Below, one piece after another: positions 13,901 to 25,600 of a stretch of 64,000 bases of DNA. Origin of the DNA: Nemertoderma westbladi (lineage: Eukaryota > Xenacoelomorpha > Nemertodermatida > Nemertodermatidae); the NCBI GenBank assembly GCA_032718475.1, contig JAUCBJ010007844.1:50119-114118 (forward strand). The letters are read 5' to 3'. The number at the start of each line of letters is the position of its first letter. The first letter of the stretch is position 1. The notes under the pieces were generated by a model. The model was not told where the DNA came from, did not search any database, and worked only from the letters and a program-made list of their open reading frames with translations. A program made the position numbers and the translations under genes.

Positions 13901-16070
13901 ATCATACAGCAGTTAGAACCAGTACTCCTATATGGAGTCCATCATACAGCAGTTAGAACCAGTACTCCTATATGGAGTCCATCATACAGCAGTTAGAATC
14001 AGTACTCCTATATGGAGTTCATCAATCAGCAGTTAGAACCAGTACTCCTATATGGAGTCCATCATACAGCTGTTAGAACCAGTACTCCTATATGGAGACC
14101 ATCATACAGCAGTTAGAACCAGTACTCCTATATGGAGCATCAATCAGAAGTTAGAACCAGTACTCCTATAAGGAGTCAGTCCATCAATCATAAGTTAGAA
14201 CCAGTACTCCTATATGGAGTCCATCATACAGCAGTTAGAACCAGTACTCCTTCCTATATGGAGTCCATCATACAGCTGTTAGAACCAGTACTCCTATATG
14301 GAGACCATCATACAGCAGTTGGAACCAGTACTCCTATATGGAGCATCAATCAGAAGTTAGAACCAGTACTCCAGTAGCAGTTAGAACCAGTACTCCTATA
14401 TGGAGTCTATCAATCAGAAGTTAGAACCAGTACTCCTTTATGGAGTCCATCATACAGTAATTAGAACCAGTACTCCGCAATCAGCAGTTAGAACCAGTAC
14501 TCCTTTATGGAGTCCATCAATCAGAAGTTAGAACCAGTACTCCTATATGGAGTCCATCAATCAGAAGTTAGAACCAGTACTCCTATATGGAGTCCATCAT
14601 ACAGCAGTTAGAATCAGTACTCCTATATGGAGTCCATCATACAAAAGTTAGAACCAGTACTCCTATATGGAGTCCATCATACAGCAGTTAGAACTCCTAT
14701 ATGGAGTCCATCATACAGCAGTTAGAATCAGTACTCCTATATGGAGTCCATCATACAGCAGTTAGAACCAGTACTCCTATATGGAGTCCATCATACAGCT
14801 GTTAGAACCAGTACTCCTATATGGAGTCCATCATACAGCAGTTAGAACCAGTACTCCGATATGGAGTCCATCATACAGCAGTTAGAACCAGAACTCCTAT
14901 ATGGAGTCCATCATACAGCAGTTAGAACCAGTACTCCTATATGGAGTCCATCATACAGCTGTTAGAACCAGTACTCCTATATGGAGACCATCATACAGCA
15001 GTTAGAACCAGTACTCCTATATGGAGCATCAATCAGAAGTTAGAACCAGTACTCCTAAATGGAGTCAGTCCATCAATCATAAGTTAGAACCAGTACTCCT
15101 ATATGGAGTCCATCATACAGCAGTTAGAACCAGTACTCCTATATGGAGTCCATCATACAGCAGTTAGAACCAGTACTCCTTCCTATATGGAGTCCATCAT
15201 ACAGCTGTTAGAACCAGTACTCCGCAATCAGAAGTTAGAACCAGTACTCCTATATGGAGTCAGTCCATCAATCATAAGTTAGAACCAGTACTCCTATATG
15301 GAGTCCATCATACAGCAGTTAGAACCAGTACTCCTTCCTATATGGATTCCATCATACAGCAGTTAGAACCAGTACTCCTATATGGAGTCCATCATACAGC
15401 AGTTAAAACCAGTACTCCTATATGGAGTCCATCATATAGCAGTTAGAACCAGTACTCCTATATGGAGTCCATCATACAGCAGTTAGAACCAGTACTCCTA
15501 TATGGAGTCCATCGATCAGAAGTTAGTTAGAACTAGTACTCCTTCCTATATGGATTCCATCATACAGCAGTTAGAACCAGTACTCCTATATGGAGTCCAT
15601 CATACAGCAGTTAGAACCAGTACTCCTATATGGAGACCATCATACAGCAGTTAGAACCAGTACTCCTTCCTATGTGGATTCCATAATACAGCAGTTAGAA
15701 CCAGTACTCCTATATGGAGTCCATCATACAGCAGTTAGAACCAGTACTCCTATATGGAGTCCATCATACAGCAGTTAGAAACAGTACTCCTATATGGAGA
15801 CCATCATACAGCAGTTAGAACCAGTACTCCTATATGGAGTCCATCAATCAGAAGTTAGAACCAGTACTCCTTTATGGAGTCCTTCAATCATAAGTTAGAA
15901 CCAGTACTCCTATATGGAGTCCATCATACAGCAGTTAGAACCAGTACTCCTTCCTATATGGATTCCATCATACAGCAGTTAGAACCAGTACTCCTATATG
16001 GAGTCCATCATACAGCAGTTAGAACCAGTACTCCTATATGGAGACCATCATACAGCAGTTAGAACCAGTA

Positions 16071-16154
16071 CTCCTATATGGAGCATCAATCAGAAGTTAG
16101 AACCAGTACTCCTATATGGAGTCAGTCCATCAATCATAAGTTAGAACCAGTACT
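16071..16154. repeat. Target-site duplication, left copy (~84 bp)
   Basis: This stretch holds a GGAGCATCAATCAGAAG monomer followed by a GGAGTCAGTCC...AATCATAAG monomer and ends in CCAGTACT. It is repeated without change at 17,586-17,669 on the other side of the LINE. The paralogous block without the LINE (38,884-38,967) has this pair only once. The two copies therefore look like a duplication made at insertion, although slippage within the array could give the same picture. Confidence 0.7.
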
Positions 16155-16169
16155 ACTACTACTACTACT
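16151..16169 (-). repeat. (TAG)n 3' tail of the LINE
   Basis: The plus strand reads as repeated TAC/ACT triplets. On the minus strand the LINE ends ...CCGATCC followed by about six TAG units and then the satellite TACTGG. A short microsatellite at the 3' end is the usual mark of target-primed insertion for LINEs that lack a poly(A) tail. Confidence 0.8.
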
Positions 16170-17585
16170 AGGATCGGCATGCTGCATTGCAGCTGCATTT
16201 TTAAGAATGCTGTGCCGGCTTGTCAACAAAATTGCACCGCCACAACTCCCTATCACCCATGACATTTGCTAGATCATCCGCATCTTTAAGGCCAGTGTCC
16301 TTTAAGATGCGTCTCAAGAAAGTCATGGGCTGTCCACCATGCTTATTCACTCCATGAGGCTGCCAAAGTACAAGATTATGCACTGGCTGGTCCTCACGGC
16401 GAAAGCAATGTCCTGCAAAGCGGAGGCGATTTTGTTCTAGTGTCAAGCTTGGGGGAACCAATGAGACACCTCCAATGTTATATAGTGTCTGGTTGGAGAT
16501 GTGTGCATTGTACTTGACACAATGTACCCGGCGTAGCATTCTTGTGAATGTGCCATCCAGAGATTTGGTGTCCTCAGCAGTTAGAGCCCAGCATGGACTC
16601 CCGTAGAGGAGTACTGGAACTACTGCTGCTCTGAATAATCGGACCTTAAGTTTCCGATTAATTCTAGGTGACTTCCAAATCCTGGAAAGCCTATTCAAGG
16701 CTGCCCATGCCTTTCCCTTACGTATTCGAAGGTCCTCACCTGACTTCCGGATCCATGATCCCAGGTAACAGAAGTCGTCCACATGCTCAAGCATACCATC
16801 CTTTGAGCTTATGCTCATCCGATCAGAGACTTGCTGAGGACTTTCAAAGTTAACTGTCAGAATTTTGGTCTTTCTGGAGTTAATAAAAAGACCAACACTA
16901 GTAGCAGCATGTTCTAATGAGCTGAGGAGCCGCTGGGCTCCCTCTAATGATTCTGAGAGTACTCCTAAGTCATCAGCAAAGTCTAGATCAGTTAGATACT
17001 TGGCAGGATTTCCTCGACTTCTGGAGCCAGTAGGTGGAGTTATCATCACCCCATCATCATTATGATGATCTAAGGACATGCGTAGAACATAGTCAACCAC
17101 AATAATGAACAAGAATGGTGCAAGTGTGTCTCCTTGGAGGACGCCCCATAACACTTCAAATGGTTCTGTGTCACCATCAACAGTAGACACAAATGTTGTC
17201 GAACCATCGTATACTGATCTGATTGCTGCAATAATTTCATCAGGAATCTCATATAATGAAAGTATGCTGAACATACGTGAGCGAGAGACTGAATCAAAGG
17301 CCTTGAAGAAGTCAACAAAGATAACAGCCAGATGCCTGTCTTTCTTTTTTGATAACTCTTCAATTATCCTTCTAAGTGCCAAAATGGGCTCCATGGTCCC
17401 ACGACCTTTACGGAACCCATTCTGATTTCCACGTAGCAGTCTCTCAATGGGATCCCTGATGCGATTTAATAGAATTCTATTGTATAGTTTTGCAGCAATC
17501 GAGATCAATGAGATTCCCCGAAAAGAACCATAGAGTGTTAGGTTGCCCTTCTTGGGAACTGGCACCAACTTATTTGTTTTCATTT
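16155..17585 (-). mobile_element. 5'-truncated APE-type LINE inserted in the satellite
   Basis: A 1.43-kb non-satellite insert lies antisense to the direction in which I write the monomer. Its right (5') end joins the satellite at CATTT/CTCCTATATGG, and its left (3') end is a (TAG)n tail. It carries only the distal part of a LINE ORF2, from within the RT fingers region to the C-terminus, plus ~50 bp of 3' UTR. The endonuclease and everything upstream are missing, as in ordinary 5' truncation. The satellite on either side is continuous with the uninterrupted paralogous copy near 38.9 kb. Confidence 0.92.
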
Positions 17586-17604
17586 CTCCTATATGGAGCA
17601 TCAA
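16201..17604 (-). pseudogene. LINE reverse transcriptase, N-terminally truncated but open frame
   Basis: The open frame has 467 codons. The first ~7 residues, including the TTG/ATG start region, come from the satellite, so the frame has no native start. LINE-derived sequence begins at MKTNKLVPVPKKG. Visible RT motifs are FRGISL (28-33), NGFRKGRGT (62-70), motif A FVDFFKAFDSV (96-106, catalytic D98), motif B GVLQGDTLAPFLF (154-166) and motif C FADD (209-212). The C-terminal part has the conserved PVLLYGSPCWAL (330-341), RLRFAGHC (393-400) and DRELWR (451-456), as in APE-type LINEs whose fragments are often misannotated as host proteins. There is no RNase H domain. The frame is unbroken, which suggests a young insertion, but it lacks the endonuclease and a promoter and cannot be autonomous. 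I do not assign the clade firmly. Confidence 0.9.
16575..16628 (-). other. LINE RT segment resembling the satellite monomer
   Basis: On the LINE sense (minus) strand, bases 16,628 to 16,593 read CAGCAGT, 4 bases, CCAGTACTCCT, 7 bases, AGTCCAT. The satellite monomer has the same three blocks in the same order over the same 36-base total, with inner gaps of 5 and 6 bases. The LINE codes for AVVPVLLYGSP here (RT residues ~327-337), and one satellite frame also gives PVLLYG. On the plus strand, 16,575-16,585 also contains CAGCAGTTAGA, another exact monomer piece, so the LINE segment is an imperfect palindrome. Confidence 0.75.
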
Positions 17605-17669
17605 TCAGAAGTTAGAACCAGTACTCCTATATGGAGTCAGTCCATCAATCATAAGTTAGAACCAGTACT
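17586..17669. repeat. Target-site duplication, right copy (~84 bp)
   Basis: Identical to 16,071-16,154. Beyond it the satellite runs on in register with the copy at 38,968 onwards. Confidence 0.7.
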
Positions 17670-19420
17670 CCTATATGGAGTCCATCATACAGCAGTTAGA
17701 ACCAGTACTCCTTCCTATATGGATTCCATCATACAGCAGTTAGAACCAGTACTCCTATATGGAGTCCATCATACAGCTGTTAGAACCAGTACTCCTATAT
17801 GGAGTCCATCAATCAGAAGTTAGAACCAGTACTCCTATATGGAGTCAGTCCATCAATCATAAGTTAGAACCAGTACTCCTATATGGAGTCCATCATACAG
17901 CAGTTAGAACCAGTACTCCTTCCTATATGGAGTCCATCATACAGCAGATAGAACCAGTACTCCTATATGGAGTCCATCATACAGCAGTCAGAACCAGTAC
18001 TTCTATATGGAGACCATCATACAGCAGTTAGAACCAGTAGTCCTATATAGGACCAGTACTCCTATATGGAGTCCATCAATCAGAAGTTAGAACCAGTACT
18101 CCTTTATGGAGTCCTTCAATCAGAAGTTAGAACCAGTACTCCTATATGGAGTCCATCAATCAGAAGTTAGAACTAGTACTCCTTTATGGAGTCCATCAAT
18201 CAGAAGTTAGAACCAGTACTCCTATATGGAGTCCATCATACAGCAGTTAGAATCAGTACTCCTATATGGAGTCCATCATACAAAAGTTAGAACCATACAG
18301 CAGTTAGAACCAGTACTCCTATATGGAGTCCATCATACAGCAGTTAGAACCAGTTCTCCTATATGGAGCATCAATCAGCAGATAGAACCAGGAACCAGTA
18401 CTCCTATATGGATTCCATCATACAGCAGTTAGAACCAGTACTCCTATATGGAGTCCATCATACAGCAGTTAGAACCAGTACTCCTATATGGAGTCCATCA
18501 TACAGCAGTTAGAACCAGTACTCCTATATGGAGTCCATCAATCAGAAGTTAGAACCAGTACTCCTATATGGAGTCCATCAATCAGAAGTTAGAACCAGTA
18601 CTCCTATATGGAGTCCATCATACAGCAGTTAGAATCAGTACTCCTATATGGAGTCCATCATACAAAAGTTAGAACCAGTACTCCTATATGGAGTCCATCA
18701 TACAGCAGTTAGAACTCCTATATGGAGTCCATCATACAGCAGTTAGAATCAGTACTCCTATATGGAGTCCATCATACAGCAGTTAGAACCAGTACTCCTA
18801 TATGGAGTCCATCATGCAGCAGTTAGAACCAGTACTCCTATATGGAGTCCATCATACAGCAGTTAGAACCAGTACTCCTATATGGAGTCCATCATACAGC
18901 AGTTAGAATCAGTACTCCTATATGGAGTTCATCAATCAGCAGTTAGAACCAGTACTCCTATATGGAGTCTATCAATCAGAAGTTAGAACCAGTACTCCTT
19001 TATGGAGTCCATCATACAGTAATTAGAACCAGTACTCCTCAATCAGCAGTTAGAACCAGTACTCCTATATGGAGTCCATCATACAGCAGTTAGAACCAGT
19101 ACTCCTATATGGAGTCCATCAATCAGAAGTTAGAACCAGTACTCCTATATGGAGTCCATCATACAGCAGTTAGAACCAGTACTCCTTCCTATATGGATTC
19201 CATCATACAGCAGTTAGAACCAGTACTCCTATATGGAGTCCATCATACAGCAGTTAGAACCAGTACTCCTATATGGAGTCCATCATACAGCAGTTAGAAC
19301 CAGTACTCCTTCCTATATGGATTCCATCATACAGCAGTTAGAACCAGTACTCCTATATGGAGTCCATCATACAGCAGTTAGAACCAGTACTCCTATATGG
19401 AGACCATCATACAGCAGTTA

Positions 19421-22400
19421 GAACCAGTACTCCTATATGGAGTCCATCATACAGCAGTTAGAACCAGTACTCCTATATGGAGTCCATCATACAGCAGTTA
19501 GAACCAGTACTCCTATATGGAGTCCATGATACAGCTGTTAGAACCAGTACTCCTATATGGAGTCCATCATACAGCAGTTAGAACCAGTACTCCTATATGG
19601 AGTCCATGATACAGCTGTTAGAACCAGTACTCCTATATGGAGACCATCATACAGCAGTTAGAACCAGTACTCCTATATGGAGTCCATCATACAGCAGTTA
19701 GAACCAGTACTCCTATATGGAGTCCATGATACAGCTGTTAGAACCAGTACTCCTATATGGAGTCCATCATACTGCAGTTAGAACCAGTACTCCTATATGG
19801 AGTCCATCATACAGCTGTTAGAACCAGTACTCCTATATGGAGTCCATCATACAGCAGTTAGAACCAGTACTCCTATATGGAGTCCATCATACAGCAGTTA
19901 GAACCAGTACTCATATATGGAGTCCATCATACAGCAGTTAGAACCAGTACTCCTATATGGAGACCATCATACAGCAGTTAGAACCAGTACTCCTATATGG
20001 AGTCCATCATACAGCAGTTAGAACCAGTACTCCTATATGGAGTCAGTTAGAACCAGTACTCCTATATGGAGTCCATCATACAGCAGTTAGAACCAGTACT
20101 CCTATATGGAGTCCATCATACAGCAGTTAGAATCAGTACTCCTATATGGAGTCCATCATACAAAAGTTAGAACCAGTACTCCTATATGGAGTCCATCATA
20201 CAGCAGTTAGAACTCCTATATGGAGTCCATCATACAGCAGTTAGAATCAGTACTCCTATATGGAGACCATCATACAGCAGTTAGAACCAGTACTCCTATA
20301 TGGAGTCCATCATACAGCAGTTAGAACCAGTACTCCTATATGGAGTCCATCATACAGCAGTTAGAACTCCTATATGGAGTCCATCATACAGCAGTTAGAA
20401 TCAGTACTCCTATATGGAGACCATCATACAGCAGTTAGAACCAGTACTCCTATATGGAGTCCATCAATCAGAAGTTAGAACCAGTACTCCTATATGGAGT
20501 CCATCATACAGCAGTTAGAATCAGTACTCCTATATGGAGTCCATCATACAAAAGTTAGAACCAGTACTCCTATATGGAGTCCATCATACAGCAGTTAGAA
20601 CTCCTATATGGAGTCCATCATACAGCAGTTAGAATCAGTACTCCTATATGGAGACCATCATACAGCAGTTAGAACCAGTACTCCTATATGGAGTCCATCA
20701 TACAGCAGTTAGAACCAGTACTCCTATATGGAGTCCATCATACAGCAGTTAGAACCAGTACTCCTATATGGAGTCCATCATACAGCAGTTAGAACCAGTA
20801 CTCCTATATGGAGTCCATGATACAGCTGTTAGAACCAGTACTCCTATATGGAGACCATCATACAGCAGTTAGAACCAGTACTCCTATATGGAGTCCATCA
20901 TACAGCAGTTAGAACCAGTACTCCTATATGGAGTCCATGATACAGCTGTTAGAACCAGTACTCCTATATGGAGTCCATCATACAGCAGTTAGAACCAGTA
21001 CTCCTATATGGAGTCCATGATACAGCTGTTAGAACCAGTACTCCTATATGGAGTCCATCATACAGCAGTTAGAACCAGTACTCCTATATGGAGTCCATGA
21101 TACAGCTGTTAGAACCAGTACTCCTATATGGAGACCATCATACAGCAGTTAGAACCAGTACTCCTATATGGAGTCCATCATACAGCAGTTAGAACCAGTA
21201 CTCCTATATGGAGTCCATGATACAGCTGTTAGAACCAGTACTCCTATATGGAGTCCATCATACAGCAGTTAGAACCAGTACTCCTATATGGAGTCCATCA
21301 TACAGCTGTTAGAACCAGTACTCCTATATGGAGTCCATCATACAGCAGTTAGAACCAGTACTCCTATATGGAGTCCATCATACAGCAGTTAGAACCAGTA
21401 CTCCTATTTGGAGTCCATCATACAGCAGTTAGAACCAGTACTCCTATATGGAGTCCATCATACAGCAGTTAGAACCAGTACTCATATATGGAGTCCATCA
21501 TACAGCAGTTAGAACCAGTACTCCTATATGGAGACCATCATACAGCAGTTAGAACCAGTACTCCTATATGGAGTCCATCATACAGCAGTTAGAACCAGTA
21601 CTCCTATATGGAGTCAGTTAGAACCAGTACTCCTATATGGAGTCCATGATACAGCTGTTAGAACCAGTACTCCTATATGGAGACCATCATACAGCAGTTA
21701 GAACCAGTACTCCTATATGGAGTCCATCATACAGCAGTTAGAACCAGTACTCCTATATGGAGACCATCATACAGCAGTTAGAACCAGTACTCCTATATGG
21801 AGTCCATCATACAGCAGTTAGAACCAGTACTCCTATATGGAGTCCATCATACAGCAGTTAGAACCAGTACTCCTATATGGAGTCCATCATACAGCAGTTA
21901 GAACCAGTACTCCTATATGGAGTCCATGATACAGCTGTTAGAACCAGTACTCCTATATGGAGACCATCATACAGCAGTTAGAACCAGTACTCCTATATGG
22001 AGTCCATCATACAGCAGTTAGAACCAGTACTCCTATATGGAGTCCATGATACAGCTGTTAGAACCAGTACTCCTATATGGAGTCCATCATACAGCAGTTA
22101 GAACCAGTACTCCTATATGGAGTCCATGATACAGCTGTTAGAACCAGTACTCCTATATGGAGTCCATCATACAGCAGTTAGAACCAGTACTCCTATATGG
22201 AGTCCATGATACAGCTGTTAGAACCAGTACTCCTATATGGAGACCATCATACAGCAGTTAGAACCAGTACTCCTATATGGAGTCCATCATACAGCAGTTA
22301 GAACCAGTACTCCTATATGGAGTCCATGATACAGCTGTTAGAACCAGTACTCCTATATGGAGTCCATCATACAGCAGTTAGAACCAGTACTCCTATATGG

Positions 22401-22636
22401 AGTCCATCATACAGCTGTTAGAACCAGTACTCCTATATGGAGTCCATCATACAGCAGTTAGAACCAGTACTCCTATATGGAGTCCATCATACAGCAGTTA
22501 GAACCAGTACTCCTATATGGAGTCCATCATACAGCAGTTAGAACCAGTACTCCTATATGGAGTCCATGATACAGCTGTTAGAACCAGTACTCCTATATGG
22601 AGACCATCATACAGCAGTTAGAACCAGTACTCCTAT
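19421..22636. repeat. Homogenised sub-block with TGATACAGCTG monomers
   Basis: This is the most regular stretch of the array. Almost every unit is exactly 40 bp, and three types intermix: GTCCATCATACAGCAG, GACCATCATACAGCAG and GTCCATGATACAGCTG. The TGATACAGCTG type is nearly confined to this block and to 26.27-26.93 kb and 29.05-29.71 kb, which look like partial copies of it. Two 34-bp TAGAACTCC units and two short GGAGTCAGTTAGAACC joins interrupt it. Confidence 0.85.
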
Positions 22637-25600
22637 ATGGAGCATCAATCAGAAGTTAGAACCAGTACTCCTATATGGAGTCAGTCCATCAATCATAAGT
22701 TAGAACCAGTACTCCTATATGGAGTCCATCATACAGCAGTTAGAACCAGTACTCCTTCCTATATGGAGTCCATCATACAGCTGTTAGAACCAGTACTCCC
22801 ATATGGAGACCATCATACAGCAGTTAGAACCAGTACTCCTATATGGAGTCCATCATACAGCAGTTAGAACCAGTACTCCTATATGGAGTCCATCATACGG
22901 CAGTTAGAACCAGTACTCCTATATGGAGTCCATCAATCAGAAGTTAGAACCAGTACTCCTATATGGAATCAGTCCATCAATCATAAGTTAGAACCAGTAC
23001 TCCTATATGGAGTCCATCATACAGCAGTTAGAACCAGTACTCCTTCCTATATGGAGTCCATCATACAGCAGATAGAACCAGTACTCCTATATGGAGTCCA
23101 TCATACAGCAGTCAGAACCAGTACTTCTATATGGAGACCATCATACAGCAGTTAGAACCAGTACTCCTATATAGAACCAGTTCTCCTATATGGAGTCCAT
23201 CAATCAGAAGTTAGAACCAGTACTCCTATATGGAGTCCATCATACAGCAGTTAGAATCAGTACTCCTATATGGAGTCTATCATACAGCAGTTAGAACCAG
23301 TACTCCTATATGGAGTCCATCATACAGCAGTTAGAACCAGTACTCCTATATGGAGTCCATCATACAGCAGTTAGAACCAGTACTCCTATATGGAGTCAAT
23401 CATACAGCAGTTAGAATCAGTACTCCTATATGGAGTTCATCAATCAGCAGTTAGAACCAGTACTCCATCAATCAGAAGTTAACCAGTACTCCTTTATGGA
23501 GTCTATCATACAGTAGTTAGAACCAGTACTCCTCAATCAGCAGTTAGAACCAGTACTCCTTTATGGAGTCCATCAATCAGAAGTTAGAACCAGTACTCCT
23601 ATATGGAGTCCATCATACAGCAGTTAGAATCAGTACTCCTATATGGAGCATCAATCAGCAGTTAGAACCAGTACTCCTATATGGAGTCCATCATACAGCA
23701 GTTAGAACCCGTACTCCTATATGGAGTCCATCATACAGCAGTTAGAACCAGTACTCCTATATGGAGTCCATCAATCAGAATCAGAAGTTAGAACCAGTAC
23801 TCCAATATGGAGTCCATCATACATCAGTTAGAACCAGTACTCCTATATGGAGTCCATCATACAGCAGTTAGAACCAGTACTCCTATATGGAGCATCAATC
23901 AGCAGATAGAACCAGGAACCAGTACTCCTATATGGATTCCATCATACAGCAGTTAGAACCAGTACTCCTATATGGAGTCCATCATACAGCAGTTAGAACC
24001 AGTACTCCTATATGGAGTCCATCATACAGCAGTTAGAACCAGTACTCCTATATGGAGTCCATCATACAGCAGTTAGAACCAGTACTCCTATATGGAGTCC
24101 ATCAATCAGAAGTTAGAACCAGTACTCCTATATGGAGTCCATCAATCAGAAGTTAGAACCAGTACTCCTATATGGAGTCCATCATACAGCAGTTAGAATC
24201 AGTACTCCTATATGAAGTCCATCATACAAAAGTTAGAACCAGTACTCCTATATGGAGTCCATCATACAGCAGTTAGAACTCCTATATGGAGTCCATCATA
24301 CAGCAGTTAGAATCAGTACTCCTATATGGAGTCCATCATACAGCAGTTAGAACCAGTACTCCTATATGGAGTCCATCATGCAGCAGTTAGAACCAGTACT
24401 CCTATATGGAGTCCATCATACAGCAGTTAGAACCAGTACTCCTATATGGAGTCCATCATACAGCAGTTAGAATCAGTACTCCTATATGGAGTTCATCAAT
24501 CAGCAGTTAGAACCAGTACTCCTATATGGAGTCCATCATACAGCTGTTAGAACCAGTACTCCTATATGGAGACCATCATACAGCAGTTAGAACCAGTACT
24601 CCTATATGGAGCATCAATCAGAAGTTAGAACCAGTACTCCTATATGGAGTCAGTCCATCAATCATAAGTTAGAACCAGTACTCCTATATGGAGTCCATCA
24701 TACAGCAGTTAGAACCAGTACTCCTTCCTATATGGAGTCCATCATACAGCTGTTAGAACCAGTACTCCTATATGGAGACCATCATACAGCAGTTAGAACC
24801 AGTACTCCTATATGGAGCATCAATCAGAAGTTAGAACCAGTACTCCAGTAGCAGTTAGAACCAGTACTCCTATATGGAGTCTATCAATCAGAAGTTAGAA
24901 CCAGTACTCCTTTATGGAGTCCATCATACAGTAATTAGAACCAGTACTCCGCAATCAGCAGTTAGAACCAGTACTCCTTTATGGAGTCCATCAATCAGAA
25001 GTTAGAACCAGTACTCCTATATGGAGTCCATCAATCAGAAGTTAGAACCAGTACTCCTATATGGAGTCCATCATACAGCAGTTAGAATCAGTACTCCTAT
25101 ATGAAGTCCATCATACAAAAGTTAGAACCAGTACTCCTATATGGAGTCCATCATACAGCAGTTAGAACTCCTATATGGAGTCCATCATACAGCAGTTAGA
25201 ATCAGTACTCCTATATGGAGTCCATCATACAGCAGTTAGAACCAGTACTCCTATATGGAGTCCATCATGCAGCAGTTAGAACCAGTACTCCTATATGGAG
25301 TCCATCATACAGCAGTTAGAACCAGTACTCCTATATGGAGTCCATCATACAGCAGTTAGAATCAGTACTCCTATATGGAGTTCATCAATCAGCAGTTAGA
25401 ACCAGTACTCCTATATGGAGTCCATCATACAGCTGTTAGAACCAGTACTCCTATATGGAGACCATCATACAGCAGTTAGAACCAGTACTCCTATATGGAG
25501 CATCAATCAGAAGTTAGAACCAGTACTCCTATATGGAGTCAGTCCATCAATCATAAGTTAGAACCAGTACTCCTATATGGAGTCCATCATACAGCAGTTA

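Larger units (their letters stand above)
1..16154. repeat. 40-bp satellite array, block 1
   Basis: Head-to-tail copies of a 40-bp unit; bases 1-40 are one consensus copy. Each unit holds CTCCTATATGGAG and the diagnostic tail ATACAGCAG. Recurrent variants of the tail are ATGCAGCAG, AATCAGAAG, AATCATAAG, ATACAAAAG and ATACAGCTG. Indel variants include GGAGCATC (2 bp short), CTCCTTCCTATATGG (+4), GGAGTCAGTCC (+4), GAACCAGGAACCAG (+7) and TAGAACTCC (-6). Because 40 is not a multiple of three and every unit has one TAG, the plus strand is stopped at least every ~120 bp except across indels, so the short open frames are not genes. Bases 1-1,440 are the most regular part and alternate mainly ATACAGCAG and ATGCAGCAG units. 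The array continues beyond the left edge of the window. Confidence 0.98.
11363..18050. repeat. Large duplicated satellite block, left copy
   Basis: Landmarks at 11,363, 12,252, 12,981, 14,132, 15,590, 15,874, 17,593 and 17,759 recur in the same order at 32,636, 33,525, 34,659, 35,810, 38,403, 38,687, 38,891 and 39,057. The offset starts at 21,273, moves to 21,678 and 22,813 through gain or loss of monomers, and drops to 21,298 after the LINE at 16,155-17,585, which only this copy carries. This is the clearest long-range duplication in the array. Confidence 0.8.

Noticed and set aside
17070-17425. Other open frames overlapping the minus-strand RT
   Set aside because: They lie in other frames of the RT coding sequence and show no motif of their own.
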